Shown piece after piece: positions 5,531-8,643 of a DNA stretch of 8,643 bases. The first letter of the stretch is position 1; the number at the start of each line of letters is the position of its first letter. Position numbers and translations under genes: made by a program. The notes under the pieces were generated by a model. The model ran no database searches and was not told the DNA's origin. It was given only the letters and a program-made list of their open reading frames with translations. Where the stretch lies: NCBI GenBank assembly GCA_900757505.1, contig CAAEOE010000042.1, positions 1 through 8,643 of the forward strand, given 5' to 3'. The DNA is from an uncultured Collinsella sp. Lineage in GTDB: Bacteria; Actinomycetota; Coriobacteriia; Coriobacteriales; Coriobacteriaceae.

Positions 5531-5563
5531 ACGCCGCCTGGGAAACCGGGCGGCGTTTTGTTT
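5531..5563 (+). terminator. Intrinsic terminator of the winged-helix gene
   Basis: ACGCCGCCTGG (5531-5541) pairs with CCGGGCGGCGT (5546-5556), with one U-G pair, around a GAAA tetraloop, followed by TTTGTTT. This is a strong Rho-independent terminator that separates the gene from pyrG. Confidence 0.93.
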
Positions 5564-5597
5564 CAAGATTGAGAAATGCAATCGCACGCGAGAAAAA

Positions 5598-5626
5598 TTG
5601 CGAACGGTCCGCGGCGCGAGTATTAC
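5598..5626 (+). promoter_or_regulatory. Candidate pyrG promoter
   Basis: TTGCGA (5598-5603) and TATTAC (5621-5626) are separated by exactly 17 bases. TTGCGA matches TTGACA at 4 of 6 positions and TATTAC matches TATAAT at 4 of 6. The overlapping TACAAT (5624-5629) is a better -10 hexamer, but its spacer would be 20. A promoter is required here because of the terminator upstream. Confidence 0.5.
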
Positions 5627-5642
5627 AATGAAGACCCGTAAG

Positions 5643-5678
5643 ATGTGTATGGACAACTTCTACGGGAAGCGCAGGTAA
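5643..5678 (+). other. Possible 11-codon leader ORF before pyrG
   Basis: ATG 5643 opens MCMDNFYGKRR and stops at TAA 5676-5678, 6 bases before the pyrG ATG. No clear Shine-Dalgarno precedes it. The weak AGGT signal for pyrG (5674-5677) overlaps its last codons, so translation of the leader would affect access to the pyrG start. It may be a chance frame. Confidence 0.25.
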
Positions 5679-5684
5679 CTCAAT

Positions 5685-7346
5685 ATGACCAAGCATGTGT
5701 TCGTAACCGGTGGCGTGGTTTCGTCCCTGGGCAAGGGTATTACCGCGGCCTCGCTGGGCCGTCTGCTCAAGTCGCGTGGCTACAAAGTAACGATGCAGAA
5801 GGCCGACCCGTATCTGAACGTCGACCCCGGTACCATGAGCCCCTTCCAGCATGGTGAGGTCTTCGTTACCGAGGATGGTTACGAGTCCGACCTGGACCTG
5901 GGTCATTACGAGCGCTTTATTGATGAGAACCTGACCCGCGATTCCAACTTTACGACCGGCGCCATCTATAAGAGCTTGATCGCCCGCGAGCGTCGCGGCG
6001 ACTTTTTGGGCGGTACCGTGCAGGTGATTCCCCACGTCACCAATGCCATTAAGGACAAGTTCCGCCGCATTGAGGAGCAGACCGGCTCCGATGTAGTCAT
6101 CACCGAGCTGGGCGGCACGATCGGTGACATCGAGTCCCAACCGTTTGTCGAGGCCATCCGTCAGTACCGCAAGGAGGCCGGCCCCGAGAACGTCTGCTAC
6201 ATCCACGTGTCGCTCGTTCCCTATATCGCCGCCGCCCACGAGGTCAAGACCAAGCCCACGCAGCATTCCGTCAAGGAGCTCCGCAGCTTTGGCATCCAGC
6301 CCGATATCATCGTGCTGCGCTCCGACCACCATATCGATGACGCTATCCGCGGAAAGATCGCAAGCTTCTGTGACGTTGACACCGATTGTGTCTTTACCAA
6401 CGAGGACTGCGCGAGCATTTACGATGTTCCGCAGCTGCTTGCCGAGCAGGACTTTGACCTGCGCATTTGCGAGCGCCTGGGTCTGGACCCGCGTGAGCGC
6501 GACATGAGCGAGTGGAACGAGTTCCTGCGCAAACAGAATCACGCCAACCATCACGCCGACAAGGTGAAGATTGCCGTCGTGGGTAAGTACACGCAGCTGC
6601 CCGATGCGTACCTGTCGGTTATCGAGGCCCTGCACCATGCGGGCGTCTTCTACGATCGCCATGTGGACGTCCAGCTGGTCGACGGCGAGAGCCTCGACGA
6701 GCAGAATGTCTCCGAGGTTTTGGGCGACGCCTCGGGCATCCTGGTCCCCGGCGGCTTTGGCAAGCGCGCCCTGGAGGGCAAGATCCTCGCGGCCGAGTTT
6801 GCCCGTGAGCACAAGATTCCGTATCTGGGCATTTGCCTGGGTATGCAGGTGGCCGTGTGCGAATTTGCGCGCAACGTCGTCGGCCTTGCCGGCGCCAGCT
6901 CCTCCGAGTTCGATCCGGATGGCCCGTATAGTGTCATCGATCTGATGAGCTCGCAGGAGGACGTGACCGAGAAGGGCGGCACCATGCGCCTGGGCGCCTA
7001 TCCGTGCAAGCTCGCCGCCGATACCCTCGCTCGCGAGGCATATGGCGAGGAGCTCGTCTACGAGCGTCACCGTCATCGCTTTGAGTTCAACAACGCCTTC
7101 CGCGACCAGCTCGAGGACGCCGGTTTGGTTATCTCGGGCCTGTCGCCCGACGAGCGCCTGGTCGAGATGGTCGAGCTGCCGCGCGACGTGCATCCGTGGT
7201 ATGTGGCAACCCAGGCTCATCCCGAGTTCAAGAGCCGCCCGACCAACCCGCAGCCGCTGTTCCGCGAGTTCGTGCGCGCTTCGATCGGCCAGCACGAGGG
7301 TGTCGACCGTCTGCAGGTGACGCCCATGAACCTTGCTACGGACTAA
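5685..7346 (+). CDS. pyrG: CTP synthase
   Basis: This 553-residue cytoplasmic enzyme aminates UTP to CTP using ATP and glutamine, the last step of pyrimidine nucleotide synthesis. The N-terminal synthetase domain (about 1-270) opens with KHVFVTGGVVSSLGKGI (3-19), whose Lys17 lies in the ATP loop. It also carries QKADPYLNVDPGTMSPFQHGE and DLDLGHYERF (69-78), and ITELGGTIGDIES (about 139-151), with the acidic Mg2+ ligands. The C-terminal class I glutamine amidotransferase domain carries GICLGMQ with nucleophile Cys384, and HPEFKSRP with His512 and Glu514 completing the triad. Length and all active-site residues are normal, so the gene is intact. The start follows a weak AGGT signal. The downstream xerD start is 2 bases past the stop, so the two genes are co-transcribed and probably translationally coupled. 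No terminator is seen in the pyrG leader, so the CTP-sensing attenuation known in Bacillus is not evident. Confidence 0.98.
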   Translation: MTKHVFVTGGVVSSLGKGITAASLGRLLKSRGYKVTMQKADPYLNVDPGTMSPFQHGEVFVTEDGYESDLDLGHYERFIDENLTRDSNFTTGAIYKSLIARERRGDFLGGTVQVIPHVTNAIKDKFRRIEEQTGSDVVITELGGTIGDIESQPFVEAIRQYRKEAGPENVCYIHVSLVPYIAAAHEVKTKPTQHSVKELRSFGIQPDIIVLRSDHHIDDAIRGKIASFCDVDTDCVFTNEDCASIYDVPQLLAEQDFDLRICERLGLDPRERDMSEWNEFLRKQNHANHHADKVKIAVVGKYTQLPDAYLSVIEALHHAGVFYDRHVDVQLVDGESLDEQNVSEVLGDASGILVPGGFGKRALEGKILAAEFAREHKIPYLGICLGMQVAVCEFARNVVGLAGASSSEFDPDGPYSVIDLMSSQEDVTEKGGTMRLGAYPCKLAADTLAREAYGEELVYERHRHRFEFNNAFRDQLEDAGLVISGLSPDERLVEMVELPRDVHPWYVATQAHPEFKSRPTNPQPLFREFVRASIGQHEGVDRLQVTPMNLATD

Positions 7347-7348
7347 GG

Positions 7349-8290
7349 GTGCCGTCGAATAAGGAACATACCGAAGCTACTCCCTCGTCGCTCGCCGTGG
7401 CGGCGGGGGAGTATCTCGATTACCTCGCGGTCGAGCGGGGTTTGGCGCGCAACACGATTGCGGCCTATCGTCGTGACCTGACGACGTACTGCGCCTATCT
7501 GGAGCGGGCGGGTATTGTGTCTTTTGAAGAGGTGACTCGTCAGGTCGTGGAGGGCTTTGTCGCCGACCGTCGCGATGGGGGCTATTCCGATGCCTCGGTG
7601 GAGCGTGCGCTTGCGGTCGTAAAGGGCCTGCATGCCTTTTTGGTGCGCGATGGGGCTGTGGCCCAAAATCCAACGACGGCGTTGCGCCTGCCTAAAAAGG
7701 CTGAGCGTTTGCCGGAGTATCTATCGGTGGAGGATGTCTCGGCGCTGCTCGATCAAGACTTCCCCGAGGGCGAGATGGGCTTGCGCGACCATGCCATCTT
7801 GGAAGTGCTCTACGGATGCGGTTTGCGTGTGAGCGAGTTGGTGGGGCTCGATGTGGGCGATATCCATATCGACGATGGTTTTGTGCTCGTTCGCGGTAAG
7901 GGCTCAAAGGAACGCCTGTCCCCGCTGGTGGGAAGCGCGGCGCGAGCTCTGATGCTCTATGTAACTGAGGGGCGTTCTCGCTTGGCGGCCCATGCCCACG
8001 GAACCGAGACCTCGGCGGTCTTTTTAAATAAGAACGGCCGCCGTCTGTCGCGCCAGGGCATCCATGCCATCTGTGAGCGCTACGGGCGCCAGGTGGGGCT
8101 GGTGGGACTCCATCCCCATACGCTGCGTCACTCCTTTGCCACCCATATGCTTGCGGGCGGTGCGGACCTCCGTGTGCTACAGGAGATCTTGGGACATGCC
8201 GATATATCGACCACGCAGGTCTACACGCATGTCGATCGTACGCAACTGACCGAGGTCTATCTGGCGGCGCACCCGCTGGCACATCGTTAA
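7349..8290 (+). CDS. xerD: Tyrosine recombinase XerD
   Basis: This 313-residue site-specific recombinase resolves chromosome dimers at dif during cell division. The N-terminal core-binding SAM-like domain (about 20-105) carries YLDYLAVERGLARNTIAAYRRDL. The catalytic domain has the full set of tyrosine-recombinase residues: Arg160 (GLRVSEL), Lys184 (RGKGSKER), His257 and Arg260 (HTLRHSFATH), His283 (LGHADIS) and nucleophile Tyr292 (YTHVD). The signature LRHSFATHMLAGGADLRVLQ is that of XerD/XerC. XerD is preferred from overall style, but a single-Xer system cannot be excluded. The start is uncertain. GTG 7349, 2 bases after the pyrG stop, suits reinitiation and gives 313 residues. GTG 7397 would give 297, closer to the usual ~300. 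Neither has a good separate Shine-Dalgarno. Confidence 0.93.
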   Translation: MPSNKEHTEATPSSLAVAAGEYLDYLAVERGLARNTIAAYRRDLTTYCAYLERAGIVSFEEVTRQVVEGFVADRRDGGYSDASVERALAVVKGLHAFLVRDGAVAQNPTTALRLPKKAERLPEYLSVEDVSALLDQDFPEGEMGLRDHAILEVLYGCGLRVSELVGLDVGDIHIDDGFVLVRGKGSKERLSPLVGSAARALMLYVTEGRSRLAAHAHGTETSAVFLNKNGRRLSRQGIHAICERYGRQVGLVGLHPHTLRHSFATHMLAGGADLRVLQEILGHADISTTQVYTHVDRTQLTEVYLAAHPLAHR

Positions 8291-8323
8291 CACATCGCTG
8301 GCCTGCATATCTATAGGTATTTG

Positions 8324-8393
8324 GGGACGGGCCCCAGATTGCCGCGGCGTGCTTTTGCGCGCGCATGGGCAATCTGGGGCTCGTCCCATTTTT
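8324..8393 (+). terminator. Long hairpin terminator after xerD
   Basis: The 20-base arms 8324-8343 (GGGACGGGCCCCAGATTGCC) and 8368-8387 (GGCAATCTGGGGCTCGTCCC) pair fully with one G-U. Inside, GCGTGC (8347-8352) pairs with GCGCGC (8357-8362), again with one wobble, around a TTTT loop. TTTTT (8389-8393) follows after one base. The stem is far longer than a terminator needs, and its GGGGACGGG/CGTCCC ends give it the look of a dispersed palindromic repeat that has been adopted as a terminator. Confidence 0.85.
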
Positions 8394-8414
8394 CGCTAGA
8401 CACCGACGCGGCGG

Positions 8415-8449
8415 TGGGCCGTGTGTACCGTGGGTGGGGGAGTTTGGGG
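8415..8449 (+). promoter_or_regulatory. Upstream TGGG repeats on a 10-base period (possible MraZ sites)
   Basis: TGGG starts at 8415, 8435 and 8445, with the 8425 position degenerate (TGTA). MraZ binds tandem TGGG-type repeats about 10 bases apart upstream of its own gene. These lie some 200 bases from the window edge, rather far for the main operator, so they may be an auxiliary set or a G-rich coincidence. Confidence 0.3.
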
Positions 8450-8485
8450 GCGATGTGAACGGCGTGTAAAGGGACGTAAAAATCG

Positions 8486-8511
8486 CCTCAAGGTCAACTT
8501 GAAGGTTGAGG
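8486..8511. promoter_or_regulatory. Interrupted inverted repeat resembling a MerR-family operator
   Basis: The outer arms CCTCAA (8486-8491) and TTGAGG (8506-8511) enclose an inner palindrome TCAA-C-TTGA (8494-8502). TTGAAGG and TTGAGG also form a direct repeat 7 bases apart. CCTCAAG...CTTGA-type half sites are characteristic of MerR-family regulators. A MerR-type protein, FtsR, controls ftsZ in Corynebacterium. Identity of any binder here is inference. Confidence 0.4.
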
Positions 8512-8553
8512 TTCGCGGGCGTGGTTCTACAGGTGGCATCCCGCCTTTGCTGC

Positions 8554-8609
8554 AAACACAACATATTGTGTTTTCGAACATATGCTCGGGGGTGTTTTAC
8601 AACATATTG
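8554..8609. promoter_or_regulatory. Cluster of three AACATAT-cored sites, one LexA-like
   Basis: Site 1 (8554-8573) is AAACACAACATATTGTGTTT, with perfect 8-base arms around CATA. Site 2 (8574-8589) is TCGAACATATGCTCGG, matching the actinobacterial LexA box TCGAAC-N4-GTTCGA in 6 of 6 bases on the left and 4 of 6 on the right. Site 3 (8599-8609) is ACAACATATTG, identical to the core of site 1. AACATAT begins at 8560, 8577 and 8601. The clustering suggests an operator array, with LexA as the first candidate. Confidence 0.45.
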
Positions 8610-8643
8610 GGGGTGGAATGGTGGGGAGGGGTGGGGGAAGGGG
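8608..8643 (+). promoter_or_regulatory. G-rich MraZ-box-like repeats at the window edge
   Basis: GTGGGG begins at 8621 and again at 8631, exactly 10 bases apart, and TGGGGG stands at 8608. The G-rich run continues to the end of the window and may go on past it. Tandem GTGGGG on a 10-base period directly upstream of a gene is the pattern of the MraZ operator. Together with xerD upstream, it suggests mraZ starts shortly after base 8643. The gene itself is not visible. Confidence 0.45.

Larger units (their letters stand above)
8291..8643. other. 353-base region after xerD, running to the window edge
   Basis: No gene is seen. The left part holds a long hairpin terminator (8324-8393). The right part looks like the control region of a gene starting beyond base 8643. 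It contains TGGG motifs on a 10-base period, a MerR-like interrupted inverted repeat and three AACATAT-cored sites. Minus-strand frames overlapping it lack start signals and family resemblance. Confidence 0.7.

Noticed and set aside
5418..7295. A 625-codon open frame on the minus strand covering nearly all of pyrG
   Set aside because: It is antisense to an intact, highly conserved CTP synthase. Long antisense frames arise from high-GC codon bias, and the translation shows no family motif.
7196..7348. N-terminal extension of xerD into pyrG (GTG 7196)
   Set aside because: It would overlap the conserved C-terminal coding region of pyrG by 151 bases and adds residues unlike any Xer protein. GTG 7349 is preferred.
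7349..8290. xerD as an integrase of a mobile element
   Set aside because: The protein has host Xer motifs, sits next to pyrG with matching base composition, and there are no attachment sites, tRNA or phage genes nearby.

Overview
The window looks like chromosomal DNA from a high-GC gut actinobacterium of the class Coriobacteriia, most likely Collinsella or a close relative. This is judged from protein style, codon use, the arginine deiminase genes and the palindromic intergenic repeats; it is not a database result. All genes that can be supported lie on the + strand. There is no tRNA, rRNA, CRISPR array, insertion sequence or phage gene.

Region 1 (1-2825) is the end of an arginine deiminase (ADI) pathway locus: the last 31 codons of arginine deiminase (arcA) with its catalytic cysteine, a full ornithine carbamoyltransferase, and a 492-residue YfcC/DcuC-family membrane carrier that probably exchanges arginine for ornithine. 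Together they would import arginine, deiminate it to citrulline, split citrulline to ornithine and carbamoyl phosphate, and export ornithine. Carbamate kinase, the ATP-making step, is not in the window. Hairpins separate each pair of genes, and the one before the carrier has a T-run, so expression along the operon may be graded.

Region 2 (2826-3429) is a 604-base non-coding stretch made almost wholly of stem-loops, ending in a 30-bp-arm palindrome whose only imperfections are G-U pairs. It is the strongest candidate for something undescribed: a structured RNA or a Collinsella-type palindromic repeat cluster.

Region 3 (3430-5506) holds a UPF0371/DUF1846 protein of unknown biochemical role with its own -10 box and a strong terminator, then a small winged-helix DNA-binding protein with a possible 17-codon leader ORF and a strong terminator.

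Region 4 (5685-8290) is pyrG (CTP synthase), preceded by a possible 11-codon leader ORF, and xerD (chromosome-dimer recombinase), whose GTG start lies 2 bases after the pyrG stop. A long hairpin terminator closes the unit.

Region 5 (8291-8643) is an upstream regulatory region cut off by the window edge. It holds TGGG repeats on a 10-base period (the pattern of MraZ-binding sites), a MerR-like interrupted inverted repeat, and three AACATAT-cored palindromic sites, one resembling an actinobacterial LexA box. The simplest reading is that mraZ and the division/cell-wall (dcw) cluster begin just past base 8643.
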